Made by a program: the position numbers and the translations under genes. From positions 20,525 to 84,524 of the forward strand of contig CAIMEB010000057.1 in the NCBI GenBank assembly GCA_903839855.1: DNA of 64,000 nt. The letters are read 5' to 3'. Within the stretch, counting starts at the first letter, position 1, and every line of letters starts with the position of its first letter. Source of the DNA: an uncultured Methylococcaceae bacterium. GTDB lineage: Bacteria; Pseudomonadota; Gammaproteobacteria; Methylococcales; Methylomonadaceae. This document shows, in pieces, positions 21,777 through 30,602 of this stretch. The notes beneath the pieces were generated by a model. It ran no database searches and was not told the origin of the DNA. It saw only the letters and a list, made by a program, of their open reading frames with translations.

Positions 21777-22046
21777 ATGCCAACCATCAGTATGTTTTAC
21801 GGGATCATTATCTCAATGTTCTTTGAGATCCAAGAAAAACATCATTTACCACATATTCACGTTCGCTATCAAGGCTATAAGGCCTCGATTGCTATTGAAG
21901 ATACTAGACTATTAGCGGATGAGTTACCACCGCGACAGTTGCGTATGGTGCAGGTATGGATTGATTTACATCAGGAAGAATTGTTGGCCGATTAGGAACT
22001 TGCCACGGAAGGTGTCGAACCCTTTAGAATTGACCCACTCAAATAA
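21777..22046 (+). pseudogene. DUF4160 protein interrupted by an in-frame TAG at 21993-21995 (ORF track ends there at 21995)
   Basis: MPTISMFYGIIISMFFEIQEKHHLPHIHVRYQGYKASIAIED...QEELLAD*ELATEGVEPFRIDPLK; reading frame continues to TAA at 22044-22046. Confidence 0.7.
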
Positions 22047-22058
22047 ACGAGGCTGACA

Positions 22059-22301
22059 ATGTTACTTGATATAATCAATGTAACCGTTCAATCCGATTTC
22101 ATTCTGCTTCTTGAGTTTGAAAATGGGGAGAGACGTGTATTTAATATGATGGCTTATTTAAAACAAAAACCTTGGTCTCGGCTCAAGTCAGGGAATGTGT
22201 TTCAAAGTGCTTTTATAGAAAATGGTACTGTGGCATGGCCGGGTAATATAGATATCGATCCAGAAACACTTTACGAACTATCTGTATTGGTTGATAAATG
22301 A
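22059..22301 (+). CDS. DUF2442 domain protein
   Basis: FENGERRVFNMMAYLK...GTVAWPGNIDIDPETLYE. Confidence 0.85.
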   Translation: MLLDIINVTVQSDFILLLEFENGERRVFNMMAYLKQKPWSRLKSGNVFQSAFIENGTVAWPGNIDIDPETLYELSVLVDK

Positions 22302-22378
22302 AGCATAAACACGCCGCCAAATGCTTTTGTCGATAACACACAATGTTAAAACAAAACTCAGTGATAACACCCGTGTCA

Positions 22379-23557
22379 TCATAACGACCCCAACACATGA
22401 TTAACCAGCGTAACCCAATAAGCTGCACCGATAGGTAATAGCTCATCATTAAAATCATAATGGGGATTATGCAACAGACAACTATTCTCAGAAGAGCCAT
22501 TACCAATCCAGCTATAACAACCGGGTTTTTCTTGTAGCATGAAGGCAAAGTCTTCTGAACCCATGCTAGGTGTAGGATGTTGATTGACGCCATTGACTCC
22601 GGCAATAGCCAAAGCAGCTTTTAGGGCAATAGCGGTTTCAGCTTCAGAATTAAACGTAACGGGATAACCTACGTTTTCCGGGTTAAAGACAAGGGTTGCA
22701 TTAACCTCAAACCCCGCGCAAATGCCATTAACCAATTGGCTTAGTTTATGTGTTATCAACGCTTTTACGGAGTCACTAAAACACCTAAACGTACCTCTTA
22801 TGACCACAGATTCGGGAATTGCGTTCCAGGTATTGCCTGCATGAATTTGAGTAATAGTAACAACCGCTGAATCGGCAGGATCAACATTTCTACTGACGAT
22901 AGTTTGTAAGGCCATCATAAGTTGAGCACCTACAACAATAGCATCATTGCCCAAATGCGGCATGGCGGCATGGGTCGCTTGTCCAGTGACAGTGATTTCA
23001 AAGCAATCAAAAGAAGCCATCATGGGGCCTGCCTTCACTGCAAAATGACCCACTGGGATATCAGGAAAGTTATGTAATCCAAAGACACAGTCAGCAGGAA
23101 ACTGCTCAAACAAGCCATCCAGGATCATTTGTTTGGCTCCCGCACGCCCTTCTTCTGCCGGTTGAAAAATAAAGTATACCGTGCCGTTAAAGTTTCTAAG
23201 CTCTGATAGATACTGAGCCGCACCCAAGAGCATGGCCGAATGACCATCATGACCGCAAGCGTGCATTTTGCCATCATGGCAGGATTTATGATCAAAAGAG
23301 TTTCGCTCCTGGATAAATAAAGCATCGATGTCAGCCCGCAGTGCTACTTTTTTACTGCTGTCACCCACCGTAAGCGTGGCAACAACGCCGGTTACACCAA
23401 GACCTTGATGCACACTAAGTCCAAAGCTTTTGAGCTTCTTGGCAATAAACTCAGCGGTTTGGTTTTCCTCAAAAGCCGTTTCAGGAAACCGATGTAAATG
23501 CCGTCGCCATTGACGCATGTCGTCATGAAGTTGCAAAATAGCGGTAGGGATAGTCAT
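22379..23557 (-). CDS. M20-family amidohydrolase (hippurate hydrolase-like)
   Basis: WRRHLHRFPETAFEE, MHACGHDGHSAMLLGAA, FQPAEEGRAGAKQMI, MGSEDFAFM. Confidence 0.93.
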   Translation of the reverse strand: MTIPTAILQLHDDMRQWRRHLHRFPETAFEENQTAEFIAKKLKSFGLSVHQGLGVTGVVATLTVGDSSKKVALRADIDALFIQERNSFDHKSCHDGKMHACGHDGHSAMLLGAAQYLSELRNFNGTVYFIFQPAEEGRAGAKQMILDGLFEQFPADCVFGLHNFPDIPVGHFAVKAGPMMASFDCFEITVTGQATHAAMPHLGNDAIVVGAQLMMALQTIVSRNVDPADSAVVTITQIHAGNTWNAIPESVVIRGTFRCFSDSVKALITHKLSQLVNGICAGFEVNATLVFNPENVGYPVTFNSEAETAIALKAALAIAGVNGVNQHPTPSMGSEDFAFMLQEKPGCYSWIGNGSSENSCLLHNPHYDFNDELLPIGAAYWVTLVNHVLGSL

Positions 23558-23652
23558 GCCTAGCGTTGGAGTAAGTCAATGAAGCACTTATCCTAAACCT
23601 CTTTGATAAACATGACAAGATACAATCAGAGCATGACATTAGAGGCGAGGGC

Positions 23653-23723
23653 AATTTATTAAACTGTGTTATATGACGCATTATATTTATGAAACTATGT
23701 TATATGACACAGTTTAATAAATT
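23653..23723. repeat. Long inverted repeat (17-bp perfect outer arms) with two internal near-identical direct copies
   Basis: AATTTATTAAACTGTGT (23653-23669) ... ACACAGTTTAATAAATT (23707-23723). Confidence 0.8.
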
Positions 23724-23837
23724 AATGTGCTTATTGTTTTACTGTTATTAAGGATTTCAATGAGATGGTTATTTGGCGCAATATGTGCTGTATTAAATAG
23801 CTGAGACATTATTTTCACAAGCCGAACTGAATATTCA

Positions 23838-25304
23838 ATGCTAAATCTTACTTTCTTTAATGAGCAAAAACACCGGGGGTGTAGTCTCGTTATTCTTGCT
23901 GCAGCCTTATTAATGGCTCCCTTTCAAAATGCTCAGGCCACCACCTCGTTTGCCAGACAGACAGGAGAACCCTGTACAGCCTGTCACATGCAGGCTTATG
24001 GCCCCTGGTTAACACAATACGGTCAGAAATTTAAGCTGGATGGTTATGTGGCGGGACATGCCAATAAGCTGCCGGATGTGATTAATCCTTTGGCAGCAGA
24101 AGTGATTGGTTCGGTAACCAATACTCAGCAAAATTATGATGGTGATCCTTATTACGGTAACTCCACTGGGCATTCAAATCCTAACAATAATGTCGTCACT
24201 GATTGGACTGCTGTGTATTACACCGGTCGAATTACCGACAAGATTGGAAGTTACTTGCAGTTGAACATCAACCCCCAAATTGGCCGTTCAGTCAGTTTAG
24301 CGATGGCTGATATTCGGGTAGCCGATCATGCCACTATCAAAGGCAATGCGTTAACTTATGGCCTTACGTTTAACAATGCGCCGACCATGTCCGATTTCTG
24401 GATGACCACACCGGCTTGGATGTATCCTTATACACAATCATCAGTGACTGTGAAATCCGCCGCTCAACCTTGGTTACAAGCCTTGATGGGTGGGGCAAAT
24501 ACGGCGGGTGCTACGGCTTATGTGATGATTAATAATCACCTATACCTTGAAGCCGGCGGTTATACCTCACAATCTCAAAATATGGCTCAAGGCTTAGGGG
24601 TATGGAATGCCGGATCTCAAAGCTCAGGGGCTCAAGGTGGCTTGATAGACGGTGGCGCACCTTATTGGCGGATGTTTTTGCAGCATAGTGTAGGGCCACA
24701 TACTATGATGATAGGAACTTACGGTTTAGCGGCCAAAGTTATCCCTTATTATACCAATGGTGTGGGCACAAACTCTTTTGTCGAATATAACGCCGATGCC
24801 AATTATTCGTACATGATGGATGACAATAATATGCTGATGGCGATGCTTAAATATACCCATGACAGTATGAAATTAAGCGCTTCACAGAGTCAAGGCTGGG
24901 CCAGTAATGCCAGTAATAATCTCGATAGCGTCATGATGATGGGGATGTGGACTTATAAGCAAACCTATAATTTATCGGTGGGTTGGAATTATATGAAAGG
25001 CAGTTCGGATATGATGCTTTATAACGGAGCAGGTGCTTATGATGTAACCAGTGGTAACAATGGTGTCAATCCTATCACTGGCAGTGCTAATGGCTCTCCA
25101 AACACCAACTCATTTTTATTCCAGGCCGACTATGTGCCGTTTGGTAAAGGTACCTTTGCCGCCGATCCTTATTTAAACCTACGTTTTTCTGTGCAATATT
25201 GGGCTTATACGCAGTTTAATGGCGCCTCAACAAACTATGATGGCGCAGGACGTAATGCAGCGGGTAATAACACGCTGTATTTCGTTGGCAATATGATGTT
25301 TTAA
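23838..25304 (+). CDS. Monoheme c-type cytochrome fused to a predicted beta-barrel (Cyc2-like cytochrome-porin candidate)
   Basis: Signal peptide, FARQTGEPCTACHMQAYGPWLTQYGQKFKLDGY, then ~400 aa of aromatic/Gly/Asn-rich alternating strands ending in ...NNTLYFVGNMMF (C-terminal Phe). Confidence 0.7.
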   Translation: MLNLTFFNEQKHRGCSLVILAAALLMAPFQNAQATTSFARQTGEPCTACHMQAYGPWLTQYGQKFKLDGYVAGHANKLPDVINPLAAEVIGSVTNTQQNYDGDPYYGNSTGHSNPNNNVVTDWTAVYYTGRITDKIGSYLQLNINPQIGRSVSLAMADIRVADHATIKGNALTYGLTFNNAPTMSDFWMTTPAWMYPYTQSSVTVKSAAQPWLQALMGGANTAGATAYVMINNHLYLEAGGYTSQSQNMAQGLGVWNAGSQSSGAQGGLIDGGAPYWRMFLQHSVGPHTMMIGTYGLAAKVIPYYTNGVGTNSFVEYNADANYSYMMDDNNMLMAMLKYTHDSMKLSASQSQGWASNASNNLDSVMMMGMWTYKQTYNLSVGWNYMKGSSDMMLYNGAGAYDVTSGNNGVNPITGSANGSPNTNSFLFQADYVPFGKGTFAADPYLNLRFSVQYWAYTQFNGASTNYDGAGRNAAGNNTLYFVGNMMF

Positions 25305-25318
25305 TCCGGCGACTGGCT

Positions 25319-25783
25319 ATGAAATATACTTTTAAAATGACAACTATTTTTAAGATAACCCTGATAGCGAGCTTATTAGGCGTTACCCCTCTATCTTTTG
25401 CAGCAGCCGAAGAAACGGCATCGCCTATTGATCATCATCGACACATGGGTGGACACATGCACATGTCGCAGGGTAATGATAGCGGTATGGATGTCCACAG
25501 TGAGCGTTTTGCCGTCATTAAAAAGCTTGCCGATAAAGCGTGTGTAGATTGTCATGGCACCACCGGTATCAGTAAAACCGATGACACTCCGAATCTGGCA
25601 GGCCAAGAGGCGATTTATTTCTGTAAAACGATGTATGACTATCGGAGTCGGGCGCGTAATTTACCACCCATCAAAGACGCCGACGGCTTGTATTTGCCAA
25701 ACATGAATGAAGTGTCCGATAAATTGACTGATCAACAGATTGTCGACTTGTCTGAATATTATGCGCATTTACGCATCCAATAA
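25319..25783 (+). CDS. c-type cytochrome with His/Met-rich N-terminal segment
   Basis: Signal peptide; DHHRHMGGHMHM; CVDCHGTTG; PNLAGQEAIYFCKTMYDY. Confidence 0.85.
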   Translation: MKYTFKMTTIFKITLIASLLGVTPLSFAAAEETASPIDHHRHMGGHMHMSQGNDSGMDVHSERFAVIKKLADKACVDCHGTTGISKTDDTPNLAGQEAIYFCKTMYDYRSRARNLPPIKDADGLYLPNMNEVSDKLTDQQIVDLSEYYAHLRIQ

Positions 25784-25797
25784 CAGTGTAGCATCAA

Positions 25798-26151
25798 ATG
25801 AAAGAACGTATTTTATCGTGTATCGTAGTCGTTTATTTACTGGGTTTTGTTATTTTCGGACTGTCTGGTTGTTCGGTTCTTAGCAAAAAACCGGATACTG
25901 AAGTCGCAGCAAACACAGCTTATTATGTCTGTTCAGGCTGTCATGGTTTAGAAAATGTTCGGGTCAACTTTATGACGCCCAATATCATGGGTCAAAAGAA
26001 AGGCTATTTAGTGGCAACATTACGTGATTATCGTGACCATAAACGGATTGAACCCTTAATGAATGGAGCAGTTGCAAACTTAAGTGATCAAGAGATTGAA
26101 AATCTTGCCGCCTATTACGCTAAGGCGCAAGGAATGAGAGATGAGAGATGA
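25798..26151 (+). CDS. Lipoprotein c-type cytochrome
   Basis: Lipobox LSGC; CSGCHGLENV; PNIMGQKKGYLVATLRDYRDH. Confidence 0.85.
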   Translation: MKERILSCIVVVYLLGFVIFGLSGCSVLSKKPDTEVAANTAYYVCSGCHGLENVRVNFMTPNIMGQKKGYLVATLRDYRDHKRIEPLMNGAVANLSDQEIENLAAYYAKAQGMRDER

Positions 26152-26260
26152 GAGATGAGGTGAAGGCAAAATAATTTTGATGATGAGTTGGGATAAGGTA
26201 TACACTGTGGTACCTTTGCAAGAAACTATTTATTGAACATTTAGCTTTTGAGGTATTAGT

Positions 26261-26863
26261 ATGAAAAAAATCAGCTTGTTAGTTATTTTATGGTTAACTT
26301 TGATTGTACCATTTGCTGCAAACGCGGATACAAAATCGTCCGATAATCAATCGTCCGATAATCAAATTAGTCAGAATAACGATCATGAAAATGAAGGCGG
26401 CACCAGCTTTAAGGGGTTGTCTGAAAGAGATCCTTATGTAATGACAAAAGAAGGCAGTGATTCTTTCACTTATAGAAATCTTACTGAATCAGGAAAAACC
26501 GATAGTTTTTTCTCGATAACAGAAGGAGACACACATGTTTTTTCGGCGTCTGTGAGTTCAGACGACTCTTCAACCAGAATGACACCAACTCTTATCGACG
26601 TAAGCACAGGTAAAACCGTTGCACTTAACCATGAAGGCAATTATTATACTTATAGTGGATTAGTATCTGGTCACGAATACGACTTTGAGGTCAATTACAC
26701 GGTATCTCCACATTCTAGCGCTACGGTTTATACAACGGTGGCTGTTGCTGCTGTACCGGAGCCTAAACAATGGGGCATGATGGTAACTGGTTTATTATTG
26801 ATTGCAACGAAGGTAAAGAAGGCTAAAAAGTCGGCGAACACACAACGCTCGGTTTATGCTTAA
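26261..26863 (+). CDS. PEP-CTERM sorting-domain protein
   Basis: Signal peptide and C-terminal VPEPKQWGMMVTGLLLIATKVKKAKKS; next to exosortase. Confidence 0.8.
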   Translation: MKKISLLVILWLTLIVPFAANADTKSSDNQSSDNQISQNNDHENEGGTSFKGLSERDPYVMTKEGSDSFTYRNLTESGKTDSFFSITEGDTHVFSASVSSDDSSTRMTPTLIDVSTGKTVALNHEGNYYTYSGLVSGHEYDFEVNYTVSPHSSATVYTTVAVAAVPEPKQWGMMVTGLLLIATKVKKAKKSANTQRSVYA

Positions 26864-26899
26864 TTATTGGTATTGTAAGTAGCAGTCTGTGAAGATTTT

Positions 26900-26932
26900 A
26901 ACAATGCTGTGTACTCAGTACTCAGCATTGTT
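26900..26932 (+). terminator. Hairpin, probable terminator/attenuator between PEP-CTERM gene and exosortase
   Basis: AACAATGCTG-loop-CAGCATTGTT, with a T-rich run further downstream. Confidence 0.5.
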
Positions 26933-26971
26933 ATTGTGTTAATCTTTTTTCTAATATGACGGGTTAGCTTT

Positions 26972-27862
26972 ATGCCTATGAGTAGAATCATCAGTGTAGA
27001 GTTACCTAAAACACCTTTTGGTGTCGCTTGGCTATTGGTTTTTATAGGGCTGGCTGCGCTTTATGTGCCAACCTATTGGAGTTTGATTAATGGTATTTGG
27101 AGATTAGAAAGTAATACACATGAATCCATTATTTTTTTGCTCTTTATTTATCTGATTATAAAGCAAGGTAAGGATACGTTTGAACTTGCTTATGCACCTT
27201 GCAATGTTACTGGAGCAAGTCTGCTTTTTATTGGTTTACTACTCTATGTTATAGGACGTTCACAAGATATTATCATTTTCGAAGTAAGTTCACAAATTCC
27301 CGTCTATGGGGGCGCCTTGTTACTCATGCAAGGTGTAGCAAGTCTACGTAAGCTTTGGTTTCCCTTGTTTTATCTGGTTTTCATGTTACCACTGCCGAGC
27401 ATGGTGGTCGATGCTCTGACGGAAACACTTAAGCTATGGATTTCAGAGATTGCTGTAGAAATCCTTTATGATGCCCATTATCCAATTGCTCGTGATGGGG
27501 TTATTATCATCATAGCCCAGTATAAACTTTTAGTTGCGGATACCTGTTCTGGGCTTAATTCCATGTTTTCCCTATCAGCGATTGGACTATTGTATATGTA
27601 TTTGGCTGGACGATCCGGCTGGCTATATAACAGTGTCATGCTCGTCAGCATTATCCCTATAGCCTTTGTCGCCAATATAGTACGCATTATAGCCTTAATA
27701 CTAATAACCTATTATTTCGGAGACGCAGCCGGACAAGGTTTTATGCATGGCGTGGCCGGGATGGTACTGCTAATCGTGGCGATACTGTTGCTGTTTATGC
27801 TTGATGGCGTGCTTGTGCGATGCATGCCCGTTGCGCGACCCATCTCAACAACCGAAGTTTGA
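26972..27862 (+). CDS. Exosortase (XrtB-like)
   Basis: Polytopic; catalytic-type ADTCSGLNSM, NIVRI, FMHGVAG motifs. Confidence 0.88.
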   Translation: MPMSRIISVELPKTPFGVAWLLVFIGLAALYVPTYWSLINGIWRLESNTHESIIFLLFIYLIIKQGKDTFELAYAPCNVTGASLLFIGLLLYVIGRSQDIIIFEVSSQIPVYGGALLLMQGVASLRKLWFPLFYLVFMLPLPSMVVDALTETLKLWISEIAVEILYDAHYPIARDGVIIIIAQYKLLVADTCSGLNSMFSLSAIGLLYMYLAGRSGWLYNSVMLVSIIPIAFVANIVRIIALILITYYFGDAAGQGFMHGVAGMVLLIVAILLLFMLDGVLVRCMPVARPISTTEV

Positions 27863-27872
27863 TTAACTGAGT

Positions 27873-28595
27873 ATGAGTATTACGTATTTACCGATGGCAA
27901 CTGCCAACAAAAATCAACCTTCCCTACTAAAAGCAACTATCCTTTTGGTGTTGATGCTATTGGCTGCGGGTGCAGCCGTTTTTTTAAGGCCGACACAAAG
28001 AATATCAGCCCAGCATCCGCAATTTAATCTGGAAACTATGATTCCGAAGCAGTTTGGTGTGTGGCGGCTTGATGACCGTTTTACGCTAATACAAGTCACT
28101 CATGATAGGCAGGCAATACTCGATCAGATATATAACCAGACTGTATCAAGAACTTATTTCGATGATCAAGGCCATCGAATTATGCTATCAATTGCTTATG
28201 GTGGTGATCAAGGCGACACTATGCGAGTTCACAAGCCCGAAGCTTGTTATTTTGACCAAGGTTATCAGGTTCAGAATGTAACAACTAATAAACTGAATAC
28301 CGATTATGGATCTATAGTTACAAAGCGCATGTTGACCACAAATGGACTGCGGGTAGAGCCTGTGACATACTGGATTAAAATAGGTGATACAATTACCGTA
28401 CATGATCTTAAATGGAAACTGAGTCAGATAAGGTATGGTCTTATGGGACAAATACCCGACGGCCTGATTTTTAGGGTATCTAGCATAAGCGATGAATCTA
28501 TTGGCTATATACTACAGGAAAAATTTATTAGAGACTTATTGGCGGCGATCTCTTCTGAAGACAGAGCTCATTTAATCGGAAAGGATTTACAATAA
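27873..28595 (+). CDS. EpsI-family exosortase-associated protein
   Basis: N-terminal TM; HPEACY-like motif VHKPEACYFDQGYQV; directly follows exosortase. Confidence 0.85.
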   Translation: MSITYLPMATANKNQPSLLKATILLVLMLLAAGAAVFLRPTQRISAQHPQFNLETMIPKQFGVWRLDDRFTLIQVTHDRQAILDQIYNQTVSRTYFDDQGHRIMLSIAYGGDQGDTMRVHKPEACYFDQGYQVQNVTTNKLNTDYGSIVTKRMLTTNGLRVEPVTYWIKIGDTITVHDLKWKLSQIRYGLMGQIPDGLIFRVSSISDESIGYILQEKFIRDLLAAISSEDRAHLIGKDLQ

Positions 28596-28598
28596 CGT

Positions 28599-29495
28599 AT
28601 GCTTACCCAACACACTGAAAAACTGATTGCAACAGTATTGATTATCTCTATTTTAGAGGCCTGCTCTGGTGAAAACAAAGCTAATGCACCAGGGCAGATC
28701 GCAGCAGTAGTCAATGGCGAGGAAATATCAATCTATCAATTAGAAGACACTTTGCATCAAGCAGGTTTAATAAGTGATGAGAAAGGCAAACAGGCTATCC
28801 CTCAATTGTTAACACGCCTGATTGATCAGTCACTCATCATGCAACAAGCTAAGGCAGATAAATTGGAGCGTGAACCCAATGTTATGACGGCAATGGAAAA
28901 TGCCAAAAAGCAGATACTAACTGAGGCATGGCTACAACGGAAAATGCAAAGTGTCAAAAAACCCAGTGCCCAAGAGATTGAGGATTTTTATAATACTCAC
29001 CCTGAGTTGTTTGAGAAACGTAAAATCTTTCAGTTGAAAGAGTTTTTTATTGAGAGTTCGGCAGCAAGCTCGTTAAAAATAGATCAACTTATTGGAAACA
29101 CTGTAGATATAAGCACGCTAGAGCAAAATCTGGAAACTCATAAAATTCCTTTTAATGTCAATATGGCAACTATTACGGCTGAACAATTACCTATGGAGCG
29201 TTTGCCGCTGCTTTCTACACTACCTAACGGTCATTTTATTAAAGTACCCAGTGAAAATGGTGTGCTGATTCAGGGGGTATTGTCTGCAAAAGAGAGTCCG
29301 ATAGAGAAAACAAAAGCAGCTTCATTTATAGAAGCCGCTTTATATAATCAAGCACGCAAGAAAGATACTTACGCAGCCATTAAGCAATTGCACGATACTG
29401 CAAAAATAGAATACCTAGGGGAATTTGCAAAATTATTCCAGACAGAAGGGAAAGAAAAACAGGAAACTCAAGCACCCCAGATCAAGCAACCTTAA
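28599..29495 (+). CDS. EpsD-family peptidyl-prolyl cis-trans isomerase lipoprotein
   Basis: LEACSGENKANAPGQIAAVVNGEEISIYQLE...SurA-like N-terminus; exosortase operon context. Confidence 0.8.
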   Translation: MLTQHTEKLIATVLIISILEACSGENKANAPGQIAAVVNGEEISIYQLEDTLHQAGLISDEKGKQAIPQLLTRLIDQSLIMQQAKADKLEREPNVMTAMENAKKQILTEAWLQRKMQSVKKPSAQEIEDFYNTHPELFEKRKIFQLKEFFIESSAASSLKIDQLIGNTVDISTLEQNLETHKIPFNVNMATITAEQLPMERLPLLSTLPNGHFIKVPSENGVLIQGVLSAKESPIEKTKAASFIEAALYNQARKKDTYAAIKQLHDTAKIEYLGEFAKLFQTEGKEKQETQAPQIKQP

Positions 29496-29585
29496 TGCTG
29501 TTTGGTTTACTGTTGCCTTAGAACATCTTTAAGCCGTATTAAGGATAATGTCGATATGATTTTTTGTGTAATGGTTTGATATAAG

Positions 29586-30248
29586 ATGAACGAAGAACAA
29601 GAGTTCGATTATGAGTATGAATATGATGATAAGGGTGAAATAGTTTATTACGCTGTTCGGCCTAATAAGACTCAACTAAAAAAAGATTTGGCGGTGCTGT
29701 TCGACTTAAGCGAAGAAATGTCTAATTTATCTGCTCCTCAGGTTAAAAGTCTTGAATTGCCTGAAAATATCCATAAAGCAGTAATGGAAGTCTCTGGAAT
29801 GCCGCATAAAGGGGCAAGAAAAAGACTTTTAAAATACATTACCGGGCAGCTTAATAAAATTGATGTTGAGCCTATTTTAGAAAAACTGGCCCGGATGAAG
29901 AATAAAAGTGTGCATTCGGTAAGAGAGCATCATATTGTCGAGCGTTGGCGAGATAGGCTTATTAAGGGTGGAAATGAGGCTTTAACGGCGTTTCTAAACG
30001 AGAATCCTGATGCTGATAGGCAGCAATTAAGACAGTTATTACGCAATATTCAAAAAGAAGCAGAGACCTCTAAACCACCTAAGTCGTTTAGGTTACTGTA
30101 TCGTTATTTAAAAGGCGTGTTCAATTTTGACGAGGATGTCGACTATGACACTATGATCGTGCATAACGAGTCAGAAGAAATAGAAGACGAACTTGGAGAG
30201 GATATTGATTACGACGACGAGTATGAAAACGAAGATGATGAGGATTAG
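29586..30248 (+). CDS. darP: Ribosome-associated protein DarP/YjgA (DUF615) with acidic tails
   Basis: LDLSEEMSNLS..., GARKRLLKYITGQLNKID, VERWRDRLIKGG, FRLLYRYLKGVF. Confidence 0.85.
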   Translation: MNEEQEFDYEYEYDDKGEIVYYAVRPNKTQLKKDLAVLFDLSEEMSNLSAPQVKSLELPENIHKAVMEVSGMPHKGARKRLLKYITGQLNKIDVEPILEKLARMKNKSVHSVREHHIVERWRDRLIKGGNEALTAFLNENPDADRQQLRQLLRNIQKEAETSKPPKSFRLLYRYLKGVFNFDEDVDYDTMIVHNESEEIEDELGEDIDYDDEYENEDDED

Positions 30249-30294
30249 TTTGGTATAACCAGGGCAATATTTTTAATGCCCTGGTCAAATAAAC

Positions 30295-30594
30295 TTAATC
30301 TTTGGGAAGTTGAAGCTCTGCGGTAAGATTCCAGTCAGAAAAAGGAAATGGCAGAGTTTCAGTATTAAATGTTAAGAACAGCAGTATATGATATGTGTAA
30401 GTAGAGAGGCTACGACCAAAGTTTAGTATATTTGGATTCGTTTTACCCGTAAGTAATGTTGATCCTACTTGTAATAAAATGACCGCCCAAATCATCAGTC
30501 TTACCAAAGAGCCAATTGCGGCAAAGACCAACATAAAGAAAATGCGCTTCCAGGTACTTAGCTGGGTTAGATTGTAATTTAATTGCTCATCCAT
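30295..30594 (-). CDS. DUF4389 membrane protein
   Basis: WKRIFFMLVFAAIGSLVRLMIWAVILLQVGSTLLTGK. Confidence 0.8.
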   Translation of the reverse strand: MDEQLNYNLTQLSTWKRIFFMLVFAAIGSLVRLMIWAVILLQVGSTLLTGKTNPNILNFGRSLSTYTYHILLFLTFNTETLPFPFSDWNLTAELQLPKD

Positions 30595-30602
30595 TTATTC
30601 GA

